Source of the DNA: G020348185 sp964525045
GTDB taxonomy: Bacteria; Nitrospirota; Nitrospiria; Nitrospirales; UBA8639
Assembly: GCA_964525045.1 (NCBI GenBank)
Contig: CAZGFD010000054.1
Span: 1-7,329, forward strand
DNA: 7,329 bases
Reading direction: 5' to 3'
Part shown: positions 1-4,758 of the stretch, in pieces
Layout: each line of letters opens with the position of its first letter
Position numbering within the stretch: the first letter of the stretch is position 1
Program-made: the position numbers and the translations under genes
Notes under the pieces: generated by a model
Seen by the model: the letters and a program-made list of their open reading frames with translations, nothing else
The model's database searches: none
What the model was told of the DNA's origin: nothing

Positions 1-2
1 GG

Positions 3-881
3 GGAGAAGAAATAATTAAATACGGGGTAACCCGAGGACCAGCGGGAACCAAAACAACTGTTCAATCTAATTACTTTGTCTGTACGGATTGCCACAATCT
101 TGGCCGCGAGGATCCCGATCTTAGAAAAAGTGACCCGGAGGCTCGGTTGGACTTTGCGATGAAAAATCGGCTTCCTTTTTTGCCGGGGACGACCTTTTAT
201 GGAATTGTGAACCGAACCACTTGGTTCAACGGCGACTATTTGAGAAAATATGGGACTTCGATCGGGGAAGCCAATACCAACTTAGTGAAATCGATTCAAC
301 TATGCGCCACACAATGTGCGATGGGAAGAAAACTCGAGGATTGGGAAGTACAGGCCGTGCTCGAATATTTCTGGTCCATTGAATTAAAGCTCCAAGACTT
401 GAACTTTTCCGAGTCGGATTGGACGAAATTGAAGCGTGGTTCCACTGGATCCCGTAAAAACCAAGGACTGATCTCCTGGCTCAAAGGATTTTATTTGGAC
501 GCCTCCCCCGCTACTTTCTCTACGCCACCGAACCCTAAAGAAGTACTGGAGTCCTATACGCCCAATATCGAGAAAGGAAAAGCGATTTATGTTCTGAGTT
601 GTTTAAGCTGTCATAAAACGGGGAGAATAACCTCATTCATTTTTGGAAATTCTCCCGTGAAATATCGGCTTTTGAACGCCCACACTGATTATGGTGCAAA
701 CTTTTCAGTCTTTGATGCGGTGCGAAACGGAATCAAAGCGAGCCCCGGAAAAGGCTATATGCCGAATTATCCGCTGCAACGTATTAGTGACCGGCAACTA
801 AAAGATTTACAAGCTTTTATTAAATATCAAGCTACCCGCGATCTCCTCCCCCTGGAACCATTCCTTGATTGGCTAGATTAA
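3..881 (+). CDS. Di-haem c-type cytochrome, 5'-truncated by window edge
   Basis: The reading frame is open from the window edge to the TAA at 879-881 (292 visible codons). The true start and signal peptide lie upstream. An in-frame TTG at 147 is possible, but it would drop the first haem site, so it is not the start. Two haem c attachment motifs are visible: CTDCH at 81-95 and CLSCH at 600-614. This implies export and haem ligation in the periplasm. The second domain looks like a class I cytochrome c, with GYMPNY about 60 residues after CLSCH offering a likely axial Met. Between the haems is a conserved-looking block (FLPGTTFYGIVNR, then LCATQCAMGRKLEDWE) with a non-haem CxxxC pair. The role is presumably electron transfer; partner and pathway are not visible. 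A likely terminator follows at 975-997. I am sure of cytochrome c, not of the subfamily. Confidence 0.88.
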   Translation, partial: GEEIIKYGVTRGPAGTKTTVQSNYFVCTDCHNLGREDPDLRKSDPEARLDFAMKNRLPFLPGTTFYGIVNRTTWFNGDYLRKYGTSIGEANTNLVKSIQLCATQCAMGRKLEDWEVQAVLEYFWSIELKLQDLNFSESDWTKLKRGSTGSRKNQGLISWLKGFYLDASPATFSTPPNPKEVLESYTPNIEKGKAIYVLSCLSCHKTGRITSFIFGNSPVKYRLLNAHTDYGANFSVFDAVRNGIKASPGKGYMPNYPLQRISDRQLKDLQAFIKYQATRDLLPLEPFLDWLD

Positions 882-974
882 TCCAATGCCCTTTTTCAAG
901 AACTGAGCCAGAAGTCGTTAACAAATTCTTCACCGCTGATTTCTCCTAGGTAAAATTCACTCGGTCCTGTTTCA

Positions 975-997
975 GGTGACCGTCACCCTCTTTTTTT
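975..997 (+). terminator. Rho-independent terminator after the cytochrome gene
   Basis: GGTGA (975-979) pairs with TCACC (983-987) around a CCG loop, followed by CTC and a run of seven T (991-997). The stem is short (5 bp) but the T tract is clean. An alternative overlapping hairpin, GGTCCTG / CAG-GT-GACC, spans about 963-981. It lies about 95 nt downstream of the cytochrome stop codon. Confidence 0.6.
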
Positions 998-1039
998 AGG
1001 CCAAAACCAACACGAGCTTCTGAGATTATTTCCCAAGGA

Positions 1040-1105
1040 AGGAAAAAAGAAAAAATCTTAGGGAGCGTGTTTGTATAAAGTCAAGAAACGACCCCTTCTT
1101 TCCAC
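1040..1105 (+). repeat. 66-bp dispersed direct repeat, copy 1
   Basis: This stretch aligns without gaps to 3529-3594, in the same orientation, with 52 of 66 positions identical by manual count. The best-kept blocks are AAAAATCT, GTGTTT, ATAAAGTC and ACCCCTT. Similarity stops abruptly on the right after 1105 and fades on the left before 1040. It lies in non-coding DNA, and neither copy sits in an ORF I would accept. The nature is unknown: it could be a genome-wide intergenic repeat, a conserved regulatory element or the scar of a small mobile unit. Confidence 0.7.
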
Positions 1106-1192
1106 ACCTCCTCGATCCCCACCCCAGGCACCCAACGCTGAAAATCTCTCTCGTAAATCCTATCCCGATCACGCAATATGTACCTTGCCTAC

Positions 1193-1221
1193 TTGATATT
1201 TAGGCGTAAAAGGTTTTGAAT
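1193..1221 (+). promoter_or_regulatory. Sigma-70-like promoter of the phosphoesterase, possibly leaderless
   Basis: TTGATA (1193-1198, 5 of 6 to the -35 consensus) is separated by 17 nt from TTGAAT (1216-1221, 4 of 6 to the -10 consensus). Transcription would then begin around 1228-1229, at the ATG itself. No Shine-Dalgarno sequence lies in the 12 nt before that ATG, which fits a leaderless mRNA. This is inference from two hexamers and the missing SD. Confidence 0.4.
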
Positions 1222-1228
1222 AGCTCGT

Positions 1229-2347
1229 ATGATTACGGACCCTATTCCCAAGCAGCCCTGTCTCCTGAAAAAGGATGAAGTTGTCACGATCGCCCACCTG
1301 TCCGATTTACACTTTACTTCCAAGACATCTCTTGAAGCCCCTCATTTAGCTTGCCTCCAGGAAGAATTAGCAAACGAAAACGTCGATATGATCGTAGTGA
1401 CAGGAGATATAGCTACTTGTCCACTTAAAGATGTCTTCGTCTCGTGTTGGGACCTGAAACCAACACCCACAGACCTGAAAAACGCTCTGGAACTCAAGAA
1501 AGCGGAAACAGAGACTTGGCTGAAGGAACTAGAAGGAACGTTTAATCTGGCTCACTCCTTTTTTCAAGGACTCTGTCAAACGTCAGGGGTCGATTACCCT
1601 GCGGGTCTTCGCGTGGTTCCAGGCAACCATGACCTCCGTATTCATCCCGATAGTTTTTTCCCAAAACCCAAAGGCTTCTTCAGTCGTAAAGAAAATCCTA
1701 TCGAGCTTGTAGTTGACCTGGCCGATAACACCTTTCAACGGATATTTTCGGATTTTGCAGGTGACCAGCAGCTGAATTTTTCCCATCCGAAAAAGACAGA
1801 CAACCCCAGTTTCGATGTGGCCGTCCTTTGCTTTAACTCCAATTCCAGCGATCCCATTCGCAATTTTGCGACAGGAAAGGTTTCAGAGGAAAACCTGGAG
1901 AAATTGCGAACCCTTGATAATTTTTATCCGGAATTTAAAAAAGTGACAAAAATTGTCCTTATGCATCACCATCCCATGCCCATCCCGTTAAGCGGAGGGC
2001 GAGAAGGAATTCTCGAGAACGATCCTTTTCTCGTAGTACAAAACACCGGGATTGTGATGCGTGAATTGGTTCGAGCAAAAATTCATCTCGTGCTGCACGG
2101 CCACAAGCACTATAGCGGTTTTTCTTACACCACTTACCCATTGACTGCAGATGATACCCACGGGATATCCATCCTCGGGGCAGGAAGCAGTGGGACCTAT
2201 TGCGAAGGATTCCATTTTAACCTTGTCCAGCTTTACCAAGGCGGACAGGTATTTGTGACAGAAAAGCGGCGAGACCACACGGGAGGGTATGTCGACAAAC
2301 GAAAATTTTGGCTTACCCCAGCAACCGCTCCAGGAAATGCAAAGTAG
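1229..2347 (+). CDS. Calcineurin-like metallophosphoesterase
   Basis: This 372-residue protein has all the metal-binding signatures of the calcineurin-like phosphoesterase superfamily: DLH (D26, H28), GD (G59-D60), GNHD (132-135), a histidine run HHH (246-248) and HGHKH (290-294). It should therefore hydrolyse a phosphoester with a two-metal centre. The substrate cannot be read from sequence; family members include cNMP phosphodiesterases (CpdA/Icc), nucleases and lipid-headgroup hydrolases. There is no signal peptide or membrane segment, so it is probably cytoplasmic. A helical, charged insert (about 75-115) lies between the GD and GNHD motifs. The start at 1229 is constrained by an in-frame TGA at 1217-1219; it lacks an SD, and the next in-frame ATG is internal at codon 54. 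The following receiver gene is 201 nt downstream, so an operon is possible but unproven. Confidence 0.9.
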   Translation: MITDPIPKQPCLLKKDEVVTIAHLSDLHFTSKTSLEAPHLACLQEELANENVDMIVVTGDIATCPLKDVFVSCWDLKPTPTDLKNALELKKAETETWLKELEGTFNLAHSFFQGLCQTSGVDYPAGLRVVPGNHDLRIHPDSFFPKPKGFFSRKENPIELVVDLADNTFQRIFSDFAGDQQLNFSHPKKTDNPSFDVAVLCFNSNSSDPIRNFATGKVSEENLEKLRTLDNFYPEFKKVTKIVLMHHHPMPIPLSGGREGILENDPFLVVQNTGIVMRELVRAKIHLVLHGHKHYSGFSYTTYPLTADDTHGISILGAGSSGTYCEGFHFNLVQLYQGGQVFVTEKRRDHTGGYVDKRKFWLTPATAPGNAK

Positions 2348-2548
2348 GGCAGCCAAGCATGCTCTGAGACCAGTAAGCCCCAAGCACCCCGATTAGATAG
2401 GCATAGTGCTGGATAAAACACTGTGTGGTCATCCTGCATGGAAGGATTACTGGAGAATTGTCAACTCACCGAAAATTGGACGCGAACCAGCCAATTCACC
2501 TTGCTACCATCCATAACACCCCCCCGGAAGAATGAAAGGAAAAGGGTT

Positions 2549-2980
2549 ATGTCGGAAGCAACAGGAGGTATGTTCAGTGGACACTCGACAAAAGGGCGAG
2601 TGTTGGTAGTCGATGACGAGCCTGCTGTCCGACATGTCGTAAAGAGAATCCTGACTCAAGCTGGCTATGATGTCATCGAAGCTGAAGATGGCGAAAAGGC
2701 TATTATGGTAATCAATGAAGGAGAAAATCCTCTCCTTTTAAATGTCATTATTTCTGATATCCGAATGCCAAAAATCAACGGGGTCGAAGCCATTAATTAT
2801 TTCCAAACCCTATGGCCTTGCGTTCCCATCATCGTCCTGACAGGGTTCCCAGATATGGAGATGGCTATCGGTTTTCTCAAAAAAGGTATCGTGGATTATT
2901 TAGTGAAACCGGTCGAAAAAGAAAAACTCACGAATGCAGTGGCCAAAGCTTTCGCGCAGAGAAATTTCCATAGCTTGTAA
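2549..2980 (+). CDS. Stand-alone receiver-domain response regulator (CheY-like)
   Basis: This is a 143-residue single receiver domain with no output domain. The acidic pocket is D22-D23 in VVDDEP, the phosphoacceptor is D70 in SDIRMP, and the switch residues T98 (VLTG) and K120 (VKP) are all present, so it should be phosphorylatable. About 15 residues precede the domain. I chose the ATG at 2549 because AAAGGA lies 9 nt upstream; an earlier in-frame ATG at 2423 would add 42 unconserved residues and has no SD. No kinase lies beside it, so it is an orphan regulator. It would act by protein-protein interaction or as a phosphorelay intermediate, with the partner elsewhere in the genome. A perfect SD-like AAGGAGGT (2979-2986) begins in the last two bases of its stop codon but precedes no gene. 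Confidence 0.92.
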   Translation: MSEATGGMFSGHSTKGRVLVVDDEPAVRHVVKRILTQAGYDVIEAEDGEKAIMVINEGENPLLLNVIISDIRMPKINGVEAINYFQTLWPCVPIIVLTGFPDMEMAIGFLKKGIVDYLVKPVEKEKLTNAVAKAFAQRNFHSL

Positions 2981-3238
2981 GGAGGTAGAGCCCTAGTTAG
3001 CCAAAGTAGTGTGCACGCGTTGGCCCGCGCTTTGAGGACCATGATCACCTCACGGTGCCTTTAGTCTTACGTGATATAACCTTTCCTAACTTCTCTCCCC
3101 CGACCAGGCTGACTCTTTAACGTGACCAATAATTCCACACCGGATAGAAATATCGCACTCCTCGGAATTAATGGAATCCGTCCAATCCTTGAGTTTGCAA
3201 AAAGGACGGGACCACCAACCGATCTTCAGGCCCTTGCC

Positions 3239-3300
3239 AAATAGCTGTCCTTGGTTTGCCAAGGCGGGGGTCGGCAGTACAAATTCCCTTTCCCGCTCCA
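3239..3300 (+). pseudogene. Decayed tRNA-Gly(GCC)-like sequence
   Basis: The last 45 nt (3256-3300) align without gaps to bacterial tRNA-Gly(GCC) as I recall it from E. coli, with about 35 of 45 positions identical. TTGCCAAGG holds the GCC anticodon and the 3' half of the anticodon arm, and TTCCCGCTCCA is a complete acceptor 3' strand with discriminator U and encoded CCA. AATAGCT (3239-3245) matches positions 6-12. It is broken in three ways: about 9 nt of the D arm are missing, the T stem (GGCAG / TCCCT) no longer pairs, and the T loop reads TACAAAT instead of TTCRANY. The 5' acceptor strand (GCGGG expected) is also unrecognisable. It is therefore a remnant or a tRNA-derived element, not a working tRNA. 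Confidence 0.55.
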
Positions 3301-3302
3301 GT

Positions 3303-3386
3303 CTTTGCTAAAGGTTCGGCTGGCGAGCCAGTTGAGGCTTTTGCAAAGGCCGTCCGCCATAGCCAAGCGGAGGCGGACCCTCAATT
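3303..3386. repeat. Contiguous hairpin cluster with branched fold
   Basis: Four helices abut one another. Hairpin 1 is GGTTCG/CGAGCC (3313-3329, one G-U pair). An outer stem AGTTGAGG/CCTCAATT (3330-3337 with 3379-3386, one G-U) encloses two arms. One arm is CTTT-TGCA-AAGG (3338-3349, extendable to 3336-3351 at the cost of the outer stem). The other is GTCCGCC/GGCGGAC (3352-3358 with 3372-3378) with a 13-nt loop. A small CTTT-GCT-AAAG hairpin (3303-3313) touches the left edge. This is the pattern of a three-way junction, which a structured RNA or a palindromic mobile repeat could form. GTCCGCC...GGCGGAC palindromes are common intergenic repeats in diverse bacteria. Confidence 0.55.
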
Positions 3387-3410
3387 TCCTTTCAACATCC
3401 TCTCCAAACT

Positions 3411-3461
3411 GCAAAGGGATTTGAATCCCCGACCGGCGGATCTGAAGGGGGGTGTGCCCGC
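3411..3461 (-). other. Minus-strand tRNA-like fragment (T-arm and anticodon-loop-like)
   Basis: Read on the minus strand, ATTCAAATCCC (3425-3415) resembles a tRNA T-loop and 3' T-stem, and CTTCAGA, followed by TCCGCC and a GGTC spacer, resembles an anticodon loop and 3' stem with nominal anticodon UCA. The 5' side of the anticodon stem is a C run that cannot pair with TCCGC, and no acceptor or CCA end is visible. On the plus strand the same bases form a 5-bp hairpin GGGAT-TTGA-ATCCC (3416-3429). I treat it as a possible second tRNA remnant, not a gene. Confidence 0.25.
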
Positions 3462-3487
3462 TGTCAAGTGAAGACAGGTAGGGACTT

Positions 3488-3506
3488 GGCCCCCTAAGTG
3501 GGGGCT
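3488..3506. repeat. Strong GC-rich hairpin
   Basis: GCCCCC (3489-3494) and GGGGGC (3500-3505) form a perfect 6-bp stem with loop TAAGT, with an added G-U pair at 3488/3506. There is no T run directly after it on either strand (TCAATTAATTTC on plus), so a classical intrinsic terminator is not clear. It sits about 22 nt before the second 66-bp repeat. Confidence 0.5.
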
Positions 3507-3528
3507 CAATTAATTTCACGTTTAGATC

Positions 3529-3594
3529 AGGAAGAAAGCAAAAATCTCAATGAGAGTGTTTAAATAAAGTCCAGAAGCAACCCCTTTGTTTCAC
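3529..3594 (+). repeat. 66-bp dispersed direct repeat, copy 2
   Basis: This is the partner of 1040-1105 at a constant offset of 2489 nt with no gaps. Fourteen of 66 positions differ, scattered along the length, so the copies are old or independently maintained. It lies between the hairpin-rich block and the 3' end of the small PepSY-like gene. Confidence 0.7.
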
Positions 3595-3666
3595 GTTTTA
3601 ACCGAGAAACCGGCTGATGGCATCGTACCACCCTGAAAGTGGCCGGAAACATGTTGATGGTTCATA

Positions 3667-3906
3667 TTAGTTACCTCTCCAATGCGACGGCGTTTTTCCG
3701 AATAATATCCAGGCAAACACCGTTTGAGTTTGGGGATTCACCCTTATCTCTACCTGTTTTCCATCCGGATCGACCGCTTGGACAAGATAGCAGTGCCCAA
3801 CCAGTTCAATCCTGTAGACCTGATATTGTTCTTGTTGGAGAACGGACCAAATCCCTCCGGAAGAATGCCGGGTATGAATTCCTGTTGGATAACTTAAGGT
3901 ATCCAT
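3667..3906 (-). CDS. Small PepSY-like protein, no signal peptide
   Basis: This 79-residue protein is translated from an ATG at 3906 with a strong SD (AAGGAG, complement of 3912-3917) 5 nt upstream, which argues that it is real. Residues about 27-65 (YQVYRIEL, then a short turn, YLVQAVDPDGKQVEIRVNP) follow the beta-hairpin pattern of PepSY-type domains: an alternating strand, a D-x-D-G-K turn, then a V-x-I-x-V-N-P strand. The N-terminus (MDTLSYPTGIHTRH) is polar, so unlike the PepSY protein at 4759 it appears cytoplasmic. Function is unknown; binding a partner or metal would be a guess. It lies downstream of the OB-fold gene on the same strand with a 211-nt gap, so it may have its own promoter. 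Domain assignment is by pattern only. Confidence 0.7.
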   Translation of the reverse strand: MDTLSYPTGIHTRHSSGGIWSVLQQEQYQVYRIELVGHCYLVQAVDPDGKQVEIRVNPQTQTVFAWILFGKTPSHWRGN

Positions 3907-4117
3907 GGTCTCTCCTTTCTTATCGCCATGATAATTTTGGTTTCACCTAAATAACAAAACTCATGAGGATGGTATCTTGTTTTTTCAGGAAATTTCGGAT
4001 CCAATCCTCAACAAGAAACATTAATTTTTGCTAGGGGGATTCAGAAAAACTTTTCTAATTCCCTATAACGCATCGTTTCATCCCTCGGGTGAATTTCCGA
4101 GTCCTCATATCCTACTT
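3907..4117. other. Spacer between the two minus-strand genes, with inverted repeats
   Basis: Three structures are visible in this spacer. GGGATTCAGAAAA (4036-4048) pairs with TTTTCTAATTCCC (4051-4063) at 11 of 13 positions and could end the OB-fold transcript, although no T run follows. CTCGG/CCGAG (4084-4101) is a weaker hairpin just after the OB-fold stop codon. TGAGGAT (3964-3970) / ATCCTCA (4004-4010) and CTTGTT (3975-3980) / AACAAG (4010-4015) are interleaved pairings in the upstream region of the small PepSY-like gene. No convincing promoter hexamers were found. Confidence 0.45.
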
Positions 4118-4573
4118 TCAATGGAAAGCTCTCAACACCCAATACGTCTTCTTGGTGGAGGGTTCTTTGTCTTGTGCGGCGCTCAATCTTCCCTTTTTCA
4201 TACGGTTCGCTGAGGGCTTCAGGCTTGGATTTACCTTTTCAATCGTTTTGACCTCGATTTCCGTCGTCCACCAATCTCGGTCAACTTCCCCGGTGATTCG
4301 TAGAACGGTGTCCGGACTAGCCGTCACCTGGCCCCAATCGTCGTCATCGATCTCCACGACTATCTCCCCTGTAGCATCTCGGAACAGGTATCGTTCTCCG
4401 TCAACCCGACGAATAATGGATCCGGTGAGGGAAACCCACGAATCATCCGCCGCCTCTTTCGCGGACGAGACGGTGGTATGTCCCTGGTGTTCAGGATCCT
4501 GGAATTGTGCCCAGAGGGTGGAACCAGCTAATAGGGTCAATCCCACAATCATGACGAAAATGCGTGTGTCCAT
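4118..4573 (-). CDS. Exported OB-fold (BOF) protein, YgiW/YdeI/CarO-like
   Basis: This is a 151-residue protein. Residues 1-22 (MDTRIFVMIVGLTLLAGSTL, then WA) form a signal peptide with likely cleavage near A22, so it is periplasmic. Residues about 47-113 match the bacterial OB-fold (BOF) family: VSLTGSI, GERYLFRDATGEIVVEID, W80, then ITGEVDRD and EIEV. Relatives are E. coli YgiW/YdeI, linked to stress tolerance, and Pseudomonas CarO, a calcium-induced target of CarRS. The SD AAAGGAG (complement of 4581-4587) lies 7 nt before the ATG. A basic, low-complexity tail of about 38 residues (114-151) extends beyond the usual end of the fold. It is transcribed divergently from the PepSY/two-component operon and has its own putative regulator sites at 4631-4663. 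Confidence 0.88.
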   Translation of the reverse strand: MDTRIFVMIVGLTLLAGSTLWAQFQDPEHQGHTTVSSAKEAADDSWVSLTGSIIRRVDGERYLFRDATGEIVVEIDDDDWGQVTASPDTVLRITGEVDRDWWTTEIEVKTIEKVNPSLKPSANRMKKGRLSAAQDKEPSTKKTYWVLRAFH

Positions 4574-4630
4574 GGTTTTTCTCCTTTGTTAAATAATTGT
4601 GAAACCTTGACGACACCCTTTGTTCTGCAG

Positions 4631-4663
4631 AGTATACGGCACCCCTCCTGAACCCACGCTGAT
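4631..4663 (-). promoter_or_regulatory. Regulated promoter of the OB-fold gene with OmpR-type direct repeat
   Basis: Read on the minus strand: ATCAG (4663-4659), 6 nt, TTCAG (4652-4648), 11 nt, TATACT (4636-4631, 5 of 6 to the -10 consensus). No usable -35 is present at 17 nt, as expected if an activator bound to the repeats replaces it. The start of transcription would be near 4624, giving a leader of about 50 nt. The spacing is identical to that of the plus-strand promoter at 4671-4703. Confidence 0.5.
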
Positions 4664-4670
4664 AAGGAAT

Positions 4671-4703
4671 TTAAGCCTGTGTTCAGGTTCCCTGTGGTAG
4701 TAT
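4671..4703 (+). promoter_or_regulatory. Regulated promoter of the PepSY/two-component operon (BqsR/CarR-like box)
   Basis: TTAAG (4671-4675), 6 nt, TTCAG (4682-4686), 11 nt, then TAGTAT (4698-4703) as a -10-like hexamer. The repeat differs at one base from the TTAAG-N6-TTAAG site described for Pseudomonas BqsR, and its 11-bp period is that of OmpR-family dimers. The half-site to -10 distance resembles PhoP-activated promoters. No -35 hexamer is visible. The likely activator is the response regulator encoded at 5141, meaning autoregulation. Confidence 0.55.
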
Positions 4704-4708
4704 TTTTT

Positions 4709-4731
4709 AGGATTGGTGAATGGTTCATCCT
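4709..4731 (+). other. Leader hairpin before the PepSY gene
   Basis: AGGA (4709-4712) pairs with TCCT (4728-4731), and TGAA (4717-4720) pairs with TTCA (4724-4727) around TGG, with a TTGG bulge. It lies at the predicted 5' end of the mRNA, about 28 nt before the start codon. It covers the in-frame ATG at 4720, which has no SD and is unlikely to be used. Confidence 0.35.
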
Positions 4732-4758
4732 AATAGGTTACAGAGGAAGGAGATTGGT

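Larger units (their letters stand above)
882..1228. other. Intergenic region, cytochrome to phosphoesterase
   Basis: This 347-nt gap has no convincing gene. It contains the terminator at 975-997, the first 66-bp repeat at 1040-1105, and a probable promoter at 1193-1221 just before the phosphoesterase. The rest (about 1106-1190) is pyrimidine-rich, with no structure I recognise. Confidence 0.6.
2981..3666. other. 686-nt non-coding region rich in hairpins and tRNA remnants
   Basis: I see no credible protein gene here; short ORFs at 3226-3519 (-) and 3256-3471 (+) simply read through tRNA-like and palindromic sequence. From left to right it holds an orphan SD-like sequence (2979-2986), otherwise featureless DNA to about 3175, an inverted repeat CCGTCC/GGACGG (3178-3183 and 3204-3209), a decayed tRNA-Gly-like sequence (3239-3300), a contiguous set of hairpins (3303-3386), a minus-strand T-arm-like hairpin (3411-3461), a strong GC hairpin (3488-3506), the second 66-bp repeat (3529-3594) and a small inverted repeat CCGGC/GCCGG around 3610-3646. 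Confidence 0.6.

Noticed and set aside
1988..2383. 131-residue minus-strand ORF with a hydrophobic start
   Set aside because: It lies antisense to the phosphoesterase metal-binding region, whose motifs are intact on the plus strand.
2423..2548. Longer N-terminus for the receiver protein starting at 2423
   Set aside because: There is no SD, and the extra 42 residues have no receiver homology. The ATG at 2549 has AAAGGA at good spacing.
3178..3209. CCGTCC/GGACGG inverted repeat as a terminator for the receiver gene
   Set aside because: The loop is 20 nt, there is no T run after it, and it lies about 200 nt beyond the stop codon.
3226..3519. 97-residue minus-strand ORF and a 71-residue plus-strand ORF (3256-3471)
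   Set aside because: Both read through the tRNA-like and palindromic sequence. The plus-strand peptide RDLNPRPADL is the kind of translation produced from reverse-complemented tRNA arms, and neither ORF has an SD.
1040..3594. CRISPR array or insertion sequence
   Set aside because: There are only two repeat copies 2.4 kb apart with no regular spacers, and no transposase, integrase or Cas gene is present in the window.
3639..3950. 103-residue plus-strand ORF
   Set aside because: It is antisense to the small PepSY-like gene, has no SD and has no domain-like pattern.
4089..4592. 167-residue plus-strand ORF opposite the OB-fold gene
   Set aside because: It is a shadow of the minus-strand gene, which has a signal peptide, an SD and a recognisable fold.
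4720..4758. Upstream start of the PepSY protein at 4720
   Set aside because: It has no SD, it lies inside a leader hairpin, and it would put a polar stretch before the signal peptide. The ATG at 4759 has AAGGAG 6 nt upstream.
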